Assembly: GCA_021772985.1 (NCBI GenBank)
Contig: JAJFKX010000049.1
Coordinates: 1 to 64,000 of the forward strand
DNA: 64,000 bases
Reading direction: 5' to 3'
Source of the DNA: Gammaproteobacteria bacterium
GTDB lineage: Bacteria; Pseudomonadota; Gammaproteobacteria; Xanthomonadales; Wenzhouxiangellaceae
Positions 9,403 to 18,798 of the stretch are shown here, piece after piece. The stretch's first letter is position 1. Each line of letters begins with the position of its first letter. A model generated the notes under the pieces. The model did no database searches and was not told the origin of the DNA. It saw only the letters and a program-made list of their open reading frames with translations. Position numbers and translations under genes: made by a program.

Positions 9403-11223
9403 ATGATCAAGCTAACTCGAAAAATTCTAATGCTGGCGGGAGTATTTTTGGTCAATGCCGGCTTCGCAGCGGTGGACTATGATGCTGGCGTGCTGACCAT
9501 ACAGGGTGTTCAGGTATTTCGTGATGCGCAAGATTCCAACAGCTATTACTACCTGCCGCAGTACCCACGCGTTGCCACCAATAGCGCAGGTGATTTTGAG
9601 ATATTGCTGCTTAAATATCTGGATGCAAGCAATGACAACAACGGTGGTATTTTTCATGCGTTAATTGAATTTACTTTGCCTGATGATGTGCGTGACAGTG
9701 TCGCCAATGAACTCGCCGATTTACGGCCGGGTGCAGAATTAATCGGCGCCTTGCCGTTATTGCAGGCTGATGAGGAAGATCCGGTAGGTGGCTTTCGGAT
9801 AATTTCCGCAACACTCAGCGGTACCGACGGTGGTGGAGTGAACAGCAATGTGATCACCAGTGGGCCAGCTCCGTTGGCAGCAGGTACCAAATCGGCAGTG
9901 GCTGCACATCTATCACAACAGGATGCAACCATCCTGATGGAATCGTTAACCGGCGCAACCTCGGATATATCGGTGGCTATCCGCGGTTATTACGAGGCCA
10001 AGGTCAAGGGTTATAACGCGGTGATTACGGCCAGTATGGACACTGTCTATGAGCATGACAGCATCATTTCCAGCTACCAGAAAGGCTATACCAAACGCCA
10101 GTTGCGTGATGTGGTCGATGAGCTGGTGCAGGATGGGGCGATAAATATCGAAGTGTACGATCGCTCTGAGGCGCTGGGCATTGAGAGTGATGATCTGGCC
10201 AAAGTATTGGATTTGGTAACCGATAAAATCACTGAGTTGATGTTTAACGCCGAAACCGGCTGGTCGCGGGTACCTACACCGGAGGTGGCGGTGGCTGAAG
10301 ATCAGATTAAGGGTAGATTAGACCAGGGCTGGTTTCGAAGAACTTTTCTTGGTGAGGAAGATGTGCCTTATTACACTGATGATCAGTTCGTATTAAAACG
10401 GCGTGAAGACATACGCTCCAACCGGTTTTACCTGAATTTATCAAAAAGCACCTCGATCAAACTGCCGTTTGATAGCACCGGTAATCTGGGTGGTTTTTAT
10501 AACGCCTTGACGGAAGCTCAACGTGAGCGTTATTTCCGCGTAATTGCCTTAGACCGGGACATCGACATGCAAGCACGCGAAGTGTTTTTCCAGGTTGATG
10601 GCGAAATTGCTGAAGGTTTTTCCAATACCTTTAATAACCTGGCGATCAATGTACGCCAGACGCCGGTAGAAGATGCCCCGATAGACAGCCGCCAGTTGAT
10701 TTTTGACAGCCGGTCGATAACCACGGGTGAGGCTACTCAGTCATTAAATTTTTACCGCTTGGGTGATGCCAGCGATGCCTGGACCAATTTTGAGTATCAG
10801 GTGGCCTGGAACCTGAAGGGCCGTGATACGCCGATCCGTGAACCGAAAAACGCCAATAGCTGGGTTAAATCAAAGGACGCCATTATTGCCTTGCTGCCAC
10901 CGTTGACCAGGCAAAACGTGATGTTCGATGTGGATGTCGCTGACTTTGCTGATAAGGACATTGTCGCCGTAGTGGTGCAGGTGGCATCGATTATCGATGG
11001 TTCACCGATGTTTGTGGAAAACCTGCGTTTCCGTGCAGCGGATGCTGAGCTGTCCAGGGAGGTCACCCTGTTTTCTGATCCGGAAGAGACCCTGGCATAT
11101 CGCACTATCTGGTATACCCGGCAAGGTGAAGTACGCGATGGCTTCAAATCCATCAATGGCGGTTTTGTATTCGTATTCTCACCGGCAGCGGAATGGCTGG
11201 CTGAGCAGTTGAACAATGGCTGA
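9403..11223 (+). CDS. Secreted protein of the same paralogous family, member 3
   Basis: A 606-residue exported protein with a signal peptide ending at FAA (about residue 23) and a strong Shine-Dalgarno site (GGTGGAGG). It shows the full family layout: SYYYLPQYPRVAT (about 47-59); a Gly-rich GGIFHALIEF strand; the block APLAAGTKSAVAAHL followed by SDISVAIRGYY; a TELMF segment; the strand block FVLKRREDIRSNRFY ending in NLGGFY; VFFQVDGEIAEGF; and a C-terminal FEYQVAWNLKGRD with a final beta domain. No catalytic motif of a known enzyme family is visible. Its stop codon overlaps the region of the next start. Confidence 0.87.
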   Translation: MIKLTRKILMLAGVFLVNAGFAAVDYDAGVLTIQGVQVFRDAQDSNSYYYLPQYPRVATNSAGDFEILLLKYLDASNDNNGGIFHALIEFTLPDDVRDSVANELADLRPGAELIGALPLLQADEEDPVGGFRIISATLSGTDGGGVNSNVITSGPAPLAAGTKSAVAAHLSQQDATILMESLTGATSDISVAIRGYYEAKVKGYNAVITASMDTVYEHDSIISSYQKGYTKRQLRDVVDELVQDGAINIEVYDRSEALGIESDDLAKVLDLVTDKITELMFNAETGWSRVPTPEVAVAEDQIKGRLDQGWFRRTFLGEEDVPYYTDDQFVLKRREDIRSNRFYLNLSKSTSIKLPFDSTGNLGGFYNALTEAQRERYFRVIALDRDIDMQAREVFFQVDGEIAEGFSNTFNNLAINVRQTPVEDAPIDSRQLIFDSRSITTGEATQSLNFYRLGDASDAWTNFEYQVAWNLKGRDTPIREPKNANSWVKSKDAIIALLPPLTRQNVMFDVDVADFADKDIVAVVVQVASIIDGSPMFVENLRFRAADAELSREVTLFSDPEETLAYRTIWYTRQGEVRDGFKSINGGFVFVFSPAAEWLAEQLNNG

Positions 11224-11233
11224 GAACAATACT

Positions 11234-12979
11234 ATGTGCAAACATTTAATCAAAACGATTCTCAGTTTAGGCATTTGCTGCCTGGCGGTAACTGCGCAGG
11301 CGCAACTGATGCTGGAACAGGGGCAGCGGTTAGCTGGTTTGCAGGTCTATCCGACGCTGAGCAACCCTCAGGAATACCGCTATATACCTGCTAATGCTCA
11401 ATTGGCTACGCGGGCCGATGGTGAGCCTATATTTTCCTTTGTGTTTTATGTCTCGGATGCGCCGGTGAGTGAAAACGAAAGCGCAACCCAGGTCAGTTCA
11501 ATTACTCAGGCTGATGGTGGGGCGATTTTGCATTTCCAGGTGGAATACAACACGGATGCTGAACAGGTTGAGCAGGCTCAGCAGGAATTGCAGCAGCGAA
11601 TGGATGACGACGAGCTGTCGATTGTTGGCCCGGTAGTATTTGCTGATGGCAAATACTCGGTGATTTCATCAGTATTAAACGCAGAGGGTGTGCGCACCGC
11701 TGAATTATTGGCACAACGGCCGGCGCCACTGCTGCAGGGTAACCGGGTGGCCTTGTCTTTTGATTTGACACCGGAGCTGGCCAATATTCTGCTGGCCACA
11801 TTTAAAACCGCCACACCGGATATTTCCATCACCTTCGATATGGGTTTTTCCGGACTGACGCAAGCATATAACGCAGAAATGCTGATCGATTGGACCAAGA
11901 CCCAGGAGAGTATGCAAGCGGGTGCTGGAGTCAAAATCTATGTGGTTTCGCTGGAAGCGGAAGCTGCCATCGAAAAAGCATTTCAGGACGGTGCAATTCA
12001 ATTGCAGGTCAACGGTGATGATACAGCCATGGAGAGCCTGCTGGAATTGGCATACAGCAAAGCTATGGATATTTTGTATGCCCCAATTGAAGTTGCTGAA
12101 GTGCCGGACGATCAGCAAGCGGATTTGATGGGTGCCATCGCCGGCCTGATTGGTGGTGGTGCGGATTCGGTGCTGCCGATCGGTGTATCCGGGGCGTTTC
12201 GTTTAAAGAGCCTGCGCAGTGAAGGTGCAACCCGGTTGAGCTTCAATAAACGCGCCACCACTCAACAGCACGCCATGTTAACTGCGAATATAGGCGGTTT
12301 ATATAACCAATATGGTGATGATCCGAATTTTTTCCGGGTGGAATCTACCCGTGATCGGGATTTTGATCAACGGCAGGTATATGTGTTGGTAGATGGTGCA
12401 CTGGCTCCTGATATCGGCCATTTCGTTAACGCTATCGAAGTGACTCTGAACAAGCAGCATGACGGTGGTGAGCAAACCTTGCGAGAGCTGGTAATTAATG
12501 CAGCCTCACCCGATACCGGTCAAACCCTGGGGCCGTTGTCTTATAACAACATTGGTGACAACGACAGCCTTGCCTGGTTGGGCTACCAGTTCAAAACTGC
12601 TTGGAGTTTCGTTGGCGGCGGTCGTTTCGAATCCGAGTGGCGGACCAGTAGTGCGGCGACCATTAACCTGTCCGCTGCCTATCACCGCTTGCCGGTGCAA
12701 ATTGAAAGCAACATGCAGGTGTTGAGCGATCTGGGGGTGCGTTCGGTAGTGGTCCAGGTCAGTGCAGACTTTTTTGGCCGTCGTATCAGCGAACGCCGCA
12801 GTGTATCGGTGTTGACTGATACACAGGTGGAACCTATTTCGCTGGTGCTGCCGGCGGGTGAATACCACTACGATTACGACATTACCTGGGTATTTACCAA
12901 CCGTGAACGCCGTCAGCAGAACGGGACGGATGATCTGGGCTTTATTTTTCTGGACGAAGTTCCGGCCGCAACCGATTAA
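11234..12979 (+). CDS. Secreted protein of the same paralogous family, member 4
   Basis: A 581-residue exported protein when started at the ATG at 11234, which gives a clean signal peptide (MCKHLIKTILSLGICCLAVTAQA). An in-frame ATG at 11216 overlaps the previous gene and would add an acidic, signal-breaking extension. Family blocks seen: EYRYIPANAQLAT (about 48-60), AILHFQVEYN, APLLQGNRVALSFDL, TPDISITFDMGF, FRLKSLRSEGATRLS ending NIGGLY, VYVLVDGALAPDIG, and the C-terminal block YQFKTAWSFVGGGRF with FIFLDEV at the end. It is closest in layout to member 6. Function unknown; probably folds as a mainly beta protein in the periplasm or outside the cell. Confidence 0.86.
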   Translation: MCKHLIKTILSLGICCLAVTAQAQLMLEQGQRLAGLQVYPTLSNPQEYRYIPANAQLATRADGEPIFSFVFYVSDAPVSENESATQVSSITQADGGAILHFQVEYNTDAEQVEQAQQELQQRMDDDELSIVGPVVFADGKYSVISSVLNAEGVRTAELLAQRPAPLLQGNRVALSFDLTPELANILLATFKTATPDISITFDMGFSGLTQAYNAEMLIDWTKTQESMQAGAGVKIYVVSLEAEAAIEKAFQDGAIQLQVNGDDTAMESLLELAYSKAMDILYAPIEVAEVPDDQQADLMGAIAGLIGGGADSVLPIGVSGAFRLKSLRSEGATRLSFNKRATTQQHAMLTANIGGLYNQYGDDPNFFRVESTRDRDFDQRQVYVLVDGALAPDIGHFVNAIEVTLNKQHDGGEQTLRELVINAASPDTGQTLGPLSYNNIGDNDSLAWLGYQFKTAWSFVGGGRFESEWRTSSAATINLSAAYHRLPVQIESNMQVLSDLGVRSVVVQVSADFFGRRISERRSVSVLTDTQVEPISLVLPAGEYHYDYDITWVFTNRERRQQNGTDDLGFIFLDEVPAATD

Positions 12980-13005
12980 TAACAATGCAAGTATGGAGAA
13001 AAAGC

Positions 13006-14934
13006 ATGTTACGTATAACAACAATAATAAAACACGGCATCGCGGTACTGGCATTGCTTTGTTTAGCGTTTCCAGGCCATGCGGTGTTGGACAATGAGCA
13101 GCGCATCAGCGTCAAACTCGACGATGGTACTGATGTGGTTTTGTATGCAGAGGCCGGTTCGAGCAGCACCAAAAAGTATTTTTATCTGCCGCCGCGTTTG
13201 ACTATTGCGGTTTCGGATGACGATCGCCCGGAATTTTTATTTATGAAGTTCATTACTGATGCGACCCTCGAAAATGGTGGCGTATCCGGTGCGATATTGC
13301 ATTTTCTGGTGAAGTGGGGGCTGACCACTGAACAGGAAGCGGAACTGAGGGAAATCATCGAAGATGAACATGAGGGTGAATTGGGTGGCGCTGCTGCGAT
13401 GCATGCACCAGTCGGTGACAATCCGAGTTTCTATGTGGTTTCGGCTACCTTGAGCGACGGGCAGATGACCGAGTCGGTGGTGACTTCCGGCGAAGCACCA
13501 TTGGTGCCCGGCGGCAAAGCCGCGGCGGCAGCACGGTTGGATAGCAACGGGGCACAGCTGCTGGCAAAAACCTTTGAAGAAGATACCACCATCACTGATG
13601 TTACCGCAGTGTTCAACATGGCCTATGAAACCCAGCTGCCCGCAGCCAGGGGCAAGGTGACCATTGATTGGAGCCATATCGAACACGAGCGAGAAGAAAT
13701 TCATGCCGAATATTCACAAACCAAAAGTGGTGAAGACTGGTACGCCGATTGCTTTTTTATATTTTGCGCTTACGGCAAAAGTAACAATTATGAATACAGC
13801 TATGAGGAAATGCATAGTCAATATTCTTTTCTGGCGGACAATAAGTACATAGATTTTAAATTCGAAGAAAATATCAGTGATGAACGGGTTACTGTAATCC
13901 GTGAAGCATTCATCAATTATTTTATTAATTCCATGTCAATCCCACCACCGCCGGCTCCTGCAGCTGATGATGATGAGGGTGATGGTGATCAGGGCCTGGA
14001 TATCCAGAAAGGTGCCAAATACACCTATGACGTAACCAAAATCAATACGGTTATTCAGCACGGACGACAGGAATTCCGGATGGATTACAAGCTGGTATTG
14101 CGCTGGCCGTATCAGGTGGTCGGCAATCTGAAGAGTTGGTATGCCGAAGCCGTCAGTGATCCGCACGCTGTGCAGTCAGTGATCTTGAATGACCAGTTTT
14201 ATCAATGGCGCGATTTGTTATTCCTGCTGGATACTGATGCACAGGACATGATCGAAGCGGGTGAAATTCGCTACGCAACTATTGAGGTCACTAAAAACCG
14301 AAATCAAGGCCGTTTCAACGATAGTTTGACTTTTGACGAACAGCACGTTGAAGAGCAGGGCAGCAGGGCGATGGTCACCTACGCTCGCGGGGATGACACC
14401 AACAGTGATGTTTATCAGTACCGGATCAAATGGAGTTTTCGTGGTGGTCATGAATATCCTGAAAACGCTAACTGGCAGGCAGGTTCCTGGGAAGGGGTAA
14501 CGGTAGCTGCGCCAATTGAAAAGCGTGTGATTGAACTGGAAGGTGATATTGAGGAACTGGAGCAAGCCGGTATTACCCGGGTGACGGCCCAAGTGCGTTT
14601 TCCTAAATTCGGCAATGAAGAAGAACAAAACATCGCGATGACACTCAGTCGTGGTGAGCCGCTGATTGAGCAGCCGATATACCTGGATACTGGTGCTGAA
14701 GGTTATGTCTATCGGCTGATCTTCAACCACCGCACCCTGGGGCGGTTTGCATTGCCCTGGAGTAAACGGGTCTCCGACGATTATATCTTTGCTTCAATCC
14801 CTGATGAGTTATCCACCAATATTATTGAAGAGGTTGTTGAAGGCGTGCTTGAAGTAGCGAAGGAGGCCGTGATTGCTGAAGCTGGCGAACAGTTGGCGAA
14901 ATTCGATATTTTGCTTGATGGAGAATCATCATGA
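13006..14934 (+). CDS. Secreted protein of the same paralogous family, member 5
   Basis: A 642-residue exported protein. The ATG at 13006 is preferred over the one at 12985 because GGAG at 12995-12998 is seven bases upstream of it and the signal peptide (ending PGHA) then starts the protein. Family blocks: KYFYLPPRLTIAV (about 57-69), AILHFLVKW, APLVPGGKAAAAARL, and the C-terminal YQYRIKWSFRGGHEY and YVYRLIFNH. Differences from its relatives are a Tyr/Glu-rich insertion with two Cys (DWYADCFFIFCAYGK) and a Pro/Asp-rich linker (PPPPAPAADDDEGDGD). Its stop overlaps the next start (ATGA). Confidence 0.86.
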   Translation: MLRITTIIKHGIAVLALLCLAFPGHAVLDNEQRISVKLDDGTDVVLYAEAGSSSTKKYFYLPPRLTIAVSDDDRPEFLFMKFITDATLENGGVSGAILHFLVKWGLTTEQEAELREIIEDEHEGELGGAAAMHAPVGDNPSFYVVSATLSDGQMTESVVTSGEAPLVPGGKAAAAARLDSNGAQLLAKTFEEDTTITDVTAVFNMAYETQLPAARGKVTIDWSHIEHEREEIHAEYSQTKSGEDWYADCFFIFCAYGKSNNYEYSYEEMHSQYSFLADNKYIDFKFEENISDERVTVIREAFINYFINSMSIPPPPAPAADDDEGDGDQGLDIQKGAKYTYDVTKINTVIQHGRQEFRMDYKLVLRWPYQVVGNLKSWYAEAVSDPHAVQSVILNDQFYQWRDLLFLLDTDAQDMIEAGEIRYATIEVTKNRNQGRFNDSLTFDEQHVEEQGSRAMVTYARGDDTNSDVYQYRIKWSFRGGHEYPENANWQAGSWEGVTVAAPIEKRVIELEGDIEELEQAGITRVTAQVRFPKFGNEEEQNIAMTLSRGEPLIEQPIYLDTGAEGYVYRLIFNHRTLGRFALPWSKRVSDDYIFASIPDELSTNIIEEVVEGVLEVAKEAVIAEAGEQLAKFDILLDGESS

Positions 14935-17072
14935 TGCGGGCAAGAGTCACATTATTACTTTTGATTTTTGCTGTCGGTACAGGCGTATCGACCAGTGAAG
15001 CCCAGGAAATCATTCTGGACCGGCAGGTTCGTGCCGGCGAATTGACATTGTTTCCTTCGGTCAGAGATCCCAACAAATATTATTACGTGGCGGATAAAGC
15101 ACGCCTGGCTACCCATGATAACGGTGATCCGCAGTTTTCCTTTCTGCGTTATATCCAGGCCAATGTTTCATCCGATGCTGAAAATGATGAAGGCTCGGGT
15201 GGAGGAATTGTGCATGCGCTTGTTGAACTGGGCGTGACTGATGAACAGTTAGATGATGCACGCAACGACTTGCGCCGGCTTAATGGCAGCGGTCAGATTA
15301 TCGGCCCGGTACCGTTTAAATCCGGTACATTTGCATTAATTTCAGCATTTGCCGAAGCCGGTTCGGAATTCACCGATCAGGTGCTTGGAGTCGGCAATGC
15401 ACCGGTATTGGAAAATGAAAAAGCCGCGGTGTCACTGAGCCTGACAGAGCAAGGAGCAAAGGTATTGTGGGAATCGTTCAATACGGCAACCCCAGATATT
15501 TCGTTTTCATTCAATATGGAAATAGATGGCTATCGGGCACCCAAGCGAGCACTGATAGAAGCCAATTTTGATCGTATTTATGAGCATCAGAACTTTGCGG
15601 CAGGCATTGCTACGCCGGTTTTACAGGCTGAAATTAGTGCCGCATTTGATGATATGCGCAGTGAGGGCGCAATCAAAGTCACACAAACCGGTGAAGACGA
15701 AAAAATGGAAGCACTGGTGCAGACAGCATATAACCGTCTGACCGAGTTGATGTTCGATAAATCTGAATCTTCCGGTATGGATCTGGGAGCTTTAGCCAGC
15801 TCGGCCAATAATACCCCCAGTATGCTGGATAAAGCATCAACTTTGCTGGCCAGCAATCGTGCTGAAACGCGTACCGAAAATGACGCTATCCGAGCTCGCA
15901 ACGAAGCCATTGATAACCGTGAAGCGACAGCTGCGCAGAGCAATTCCCAACTGGAAGAAACCCGCGCGCAGGTGGAAGCGGCTGAAGCTGGTGCCGAAGA
16001 TATTGAAAATCGTGCCGAATCAATGCGGGCGATTGCCGACCGTTACGAGTCACAGGCAGAGCAGGAGCAGGACACTGCCCGAGCTGCGGAATTACGTCAA
16101 TTGGCCACACGCTTTCGTGAGCAAGCCGGCCGTTATGACAACATGGCTGTTGAGCGGCACCGGGATGCGAATACTCGGCGTGGGGAATTGGACGAGCAGG
16201 CAGCAACTGCTGCCCAGGCGGAATCGCTGGCCGAAAATGCCGGGGAACGTGAAGAAGTACAGGATCTGCCATCGTTGGCGATTGTTGCTTCATACCGGAT
16301 GAAACGGGTACGCCAGCGTGGCAGTTTCACGGTTGATTTGAACAAATACACGATCGATACGCTGGCATTGCGGTTTGATGAAAATATCGGCGATATGACC
16401 CGCTATTTAAATGACGAGGAAGTGTTTTATACCGTGGACATCACCAGTAATGCATTTTCACAACGTGAGTTGCCGGTGTATATCGATGGCTTGAATGTTC
16501 AGGATTTTGGTCAGTACATAAATTTTGTCACGGTATTGATGAGCAAACAGCATGAAAACGGTAATACCAGTAGTGATGAAGTGCGTATCGATCGCAATAA
16601 TTTCCAGGAGAGCGCAAATAATTTCAAATTGTCTTATCGCAAGGTTAATGACACAGATCAGGATAAATTCCTGGATTATCAATATAGGGTGTTATGGAAT
16701 TTCTTCGGTGGTGCGGAAGTGGATGTTGATTGGGTTGACAGCAGCAGAAGCGGAATTCCACTGAATCCACCCTATCAACGTCGTTCGGTATTTCTGGAAG
16801 CTACTCCGCAGGGGCTTAGTGATGCCAGCATTAAATCCATTGAATTCAAGTTGTATTACCAGCTGGGTGATCGCGAACAGGTAAAACGTTTATCACTGCG
16901 CCCAGGTAACAATGAAGGCATCTCGCAACAGCTGGAATTTATGCTGCCGGAATCAGAATACGAATATGTCTACGAAATCGATTGGCGTATGCAGGACAAC
17001 AGCCGTGTTTCTACCGGTCGTATAGAGTCTGAAGACGGCACGATTTATCTGGACGAAGTAACGGAGGTATAA
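14931..17072 (+). CDS. Secreted protein of the same paralogous family, member 6, with long coiled-coil insertion
   Basis: A 713-residue exported protein that begins inside the stop of member 5. It has a signal peptide (about 1-24), KYYYVADKARLAT (49-61), GGIVHALVEL (91-100), APVLENEKAAVSLSL (157-171), TPDISFSFNMEI (187-198) and TELMF (271-275). Residues about 300-440 are an insertion absent from the other members: highly charged, rich in Ala, Glu, Arg and Gln, with almost no Gly or Pro, typical of a long coiled coil. The shared strand block resumes at SYRMKRVRQRGSF (454-466), and the C-terminus has YQYRVLWNFFGGAE and YLDEV. The coiled coil suggests it spans a distance or oligomerises, possibly as scaffold for the other members. 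Confidence 0.87.
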   Translation: MMRARVTLLLLIFAVGTGVSTSEAQEIILDRQVRAGELTLFPSVRDPNKYYYVADKARLATHDNGDPQFSFLRYIQANVSSDAENDEGSGGGIVHALVELGVTDEQLDDARNDLRRLNGSGQIIGPVPFKSGTFALISAFAEAGSEFTDQVLGVGNAPVLENEKAAVSLSLTEQGAKVLWESFNTATPDISFSFNMEIDGYRAPKRALIEANFDRIYEHQNFAAGIATPVLQAEISAAFDDMRSEGAIKVTQTGEDEKMEALVQTAYNRLTELMFDKSESSGMDLGALASSANNTPSMLDKASTLLASNRAETRTENDAIRARNEAIDNREATAAQSNSQLEETRAQVEAAEAGAEDIENRAESMRAIADRYESQAEQEQDTARAAELRQLATRFREQAGRYDNMAVERHRDANTRRGELDEQAATAAQAESLAENAGEREEVQDLPSLAIVASYRMKRVRQRGSFTVDLNKYTIDTLALRFDENIGDMTRYLNDEEVFYTVDITSNAFSQRELPVYIDGLNVQDFGQYINFVTVLMSKQHENGNTSSDEVRIDRNNFQESANNFKLSYRKVNDTDQDKFLDYQYRVLWNFFGGAEVDVDWVDSSRSGIPLNPPYQRRSVFLEATPQGLSDASIKSIEFKLYYQLGDREQVKRLSLRPGNNEGISQQLEFMLPESEYEYVYEIDWRMQDNSRVSTGRIESEDGTIYLDEVTEV

Positions 17073-17076
17073 AACC

Positions 17077-18132
17077 ATGCAATGTATAAATAAAACACTT
17101 CTGTTACCGGCAGCGCTGCTAATTATTGCGCTGAAAGCCACTTCACAGACCACGCCGGAGACTGATCCTGATTGTTCACAATGTGTTTTCAGCGATGAAG
17201 AAGCTGCACACATCGTGTCCACTTTTGATGACCAGGTGGAGTTGTCACGTTTGATCAGTGAAGCCGAAGCGCCGGTGCGTGCCTATGTAGAGGATTCGGT
17301 CCGCAGTACTGAAATGGGAAGTGCCCGTTCGGTGCGTGATTTTGCTGTCTGGTACAGCTATCGGGTAGCTGAGCGCAATGCGGCAGAGTTAACCCGGCAG
17401 CAACTGGGCACGATTGTTGGTTCAGGGCTGTCCTTGGGTTTGGATTTGTTGTTGCCCGGTGCGGGGGTGGTTGAACGTACGATTCGAACTTATGCCAACC
17501 GCGCCTATCAGGGAATTCTCAGTCAGACCGCTGCCAATGTAGATGATCCGGCTGAGTATTTACAGCAGGTGGCTACCCGTATGGAAGACACCAATGATCG
17601 CTTGACCAACTTTATGCACGATATGTTTCATCCTTCCACTTCCACTGAAGACGGCCAGGCATTGGGTGAGCAAATGGAAGGTGTTAAGTTTTCCTATGTG
17701 CTGGAGCGCGAAGGCCAGCGTGCCCGGAATGATGCAGGTTATCGAACACCCGAACCAGGCCCGGAAACCCGAGGGTTGCTGGATCAATTAGGTGTCCGGC
17801 GTGCCGGCAGTGAGAATTTTGACCGGGTTCATTTTGAATCATTGACGCAGTTGATTCGAGGTGTTTTGTGCGCTGAGATCAATGAGTCTTCAACTGCACC
17901 ATCGGTTTCCAATTGCGAAGGTGAGCCACGTCATTGGTCAACGATTGCCCGTGCTACTGCGATGCGCATCATAACCACCACACCGGCTGAGCAACTGGTG
18001 AGTACGTCACAGCTTCGAAATATGGTCGAATTAACCGACCCGGAACAATTACGGCAGGTTTGCAACGTACAGAGCGAGTTGATGTTTATGTGGCGCAGCC
18101 CGGATTGTCAGGCCTGGTCGCGGGCCAATTAG
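17077..18132 (+). CDS. Exported protein, function unknown
   Basis: A 351-residue protein with a signal peptide (MQCINKTLLLPAALLIIALKATS) and a GGAGG ribosome site overlapping the end of member 6, so it belongs to the same operon. I recognise no family. After a short Cys pair (DCSQCVF) it is largely helical, with one Gly/Leu-rich hydrophobic stretch (IVGSGLSLGLDLLLPGAG) that could be a buried helix or membrane-active segment. Four further Cys lie in the C-terminal third (CAEINESS, SNCEG, QVCNV, SPDCQAW), so disulphides are likely in the periplasm. It does not share the aromatic hallmark of the six upstream proteins. Confidence 0.75.
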   Translation: MQCINKTLLLPAALLIIALKATSQTTPETDPDCSQCVFSDEEAAHIVSTFDDQVELSRLISEAEAPVRAYVEDSVRSTEMGSARSVRDFAVWYSYRVAERNAAELTRQQLGTIVGSGLSLGLDLLLPGAGVVERTIRTYANRAYQGILSQTAANVDDPAEYLQQVATRMEDTNDRLTNFMHDMFHPSTSTEDGQALGEQMEGVKFSYVLEREGQRARNDAGYRTPEPGPETRGLLDQLGVRRAGSENFDRVHFESLTQLIRGVLCAEINESSTAPSVSNCEGEPRHWSTIARATAMRIITTTPAEQLVSTSQLRNMVELTDPEQLRQVCNVQSELMFMWRSPDCQAWSRAN

Positions 18133-18192
18133 CCATCAGAGGGTTGCGGTAACACATATAGGAAAGAATAAAAATAAAATGAAGAGTTGGTT

Positions 18193-18783
18193 ATGAAAAA
18201 CTTGAGTAATAAATCAAAACGAAGCTGTGGATATATAGCGTTGGTGTTAGTAGCTATTTGTTTATCCTCGGCTGTATACAGTGCTGGAGAAATTCGCGAA
18301 TTTGTAGCATATGGGCAATTTATAACAGCAACCCGGTCTGCGCAGTTGAACGACTTTATCAATCAGCCGGGAATTCAGGTCAGCAATGCACGCGAGTTTG
18401 AACGTATGAAAAATCATATTGTGGCGCATTATGAAGGTGTGGAAATCAACAACAGTTTTGTGCGTGATGATTACACCATGGTTGATTGCGTTGCCATCAA
18501 CACCCAACCATCGTTGCGGCGCAATGACGGCAGCTATGCACAAATTGCATCGCCACCGGGGTTATTGCTGCAGGAAAATGAAGACCGTGAGGCGCTGCGA
18601 AATGGCGGAGACAATATGCTGAGTGTAGGTGAGCAGGACGCTTTCGGCAATGAAAAATACTGCCGGCCGGGATTTATTCCGCTGCGCCGGTTACGGCTGG
18701 AAGAGTTGCTTCAGTTCGAGACACTGGACGCCTTTTTTAATAAATATGGAGAGCGGGGCGGAAGCAGCTTTCCCAATTCCTAA
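18193..18783 (+). CDS. Stand-alone neprosin propeptide (activation) domain protein
   Basis: A 196-residue exported protein. The ATG at 18193 is chosen over a TTG six bases earlier; it gives a signal peptide ending VYSA (about residue 33). The mature part matches what I know of the N-terminal pro-region of bacterial neprosin-family proteins: an AREFERMKNHIVAHYEGV helix, the diagnostic strand MVDCVAINTQPSLR, and the closing block DAFGNEKYCRPGFIPLRRLR followed by EELLQFETLDAFF. In single-chain relatives this region is fused to the peptidase; here the frame ends in TAATAG and the catalytic domain is a separate gene 15 bases on. The likely role is folding or inhibition of that peptidase. The family assignment is from memory of motifs, not a search. 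Confidence 0.75.
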   Translation: MKNLSNKSKRSCGYIALVLVAICLSSAVYSAGEIREFVAYGQFITATRSAQLNDFINQPGIQVSNAREFERMKNHIVAHYEGVEINNSFVRDDYTMVDCVAINTQPSLRRNDGSYAQIASPPGLLLQENEDREALRNGGDNMLSVGEQDAFGNEKYCRPGFIPLRRLRLEELLQFETLDAFFNKYGERGGSSFPNS

Positions 18784-18798
18784 TAGCAGGGGCTGGTG

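Noticed and set aside
12506-13054. A 182-residue minus-strand frame across members 4 and 5 of the secreted family
   Set aside because: It is antisense to two well-supported genes and its composition (His/Arg/Pro-rich) is that of a shadow frame.
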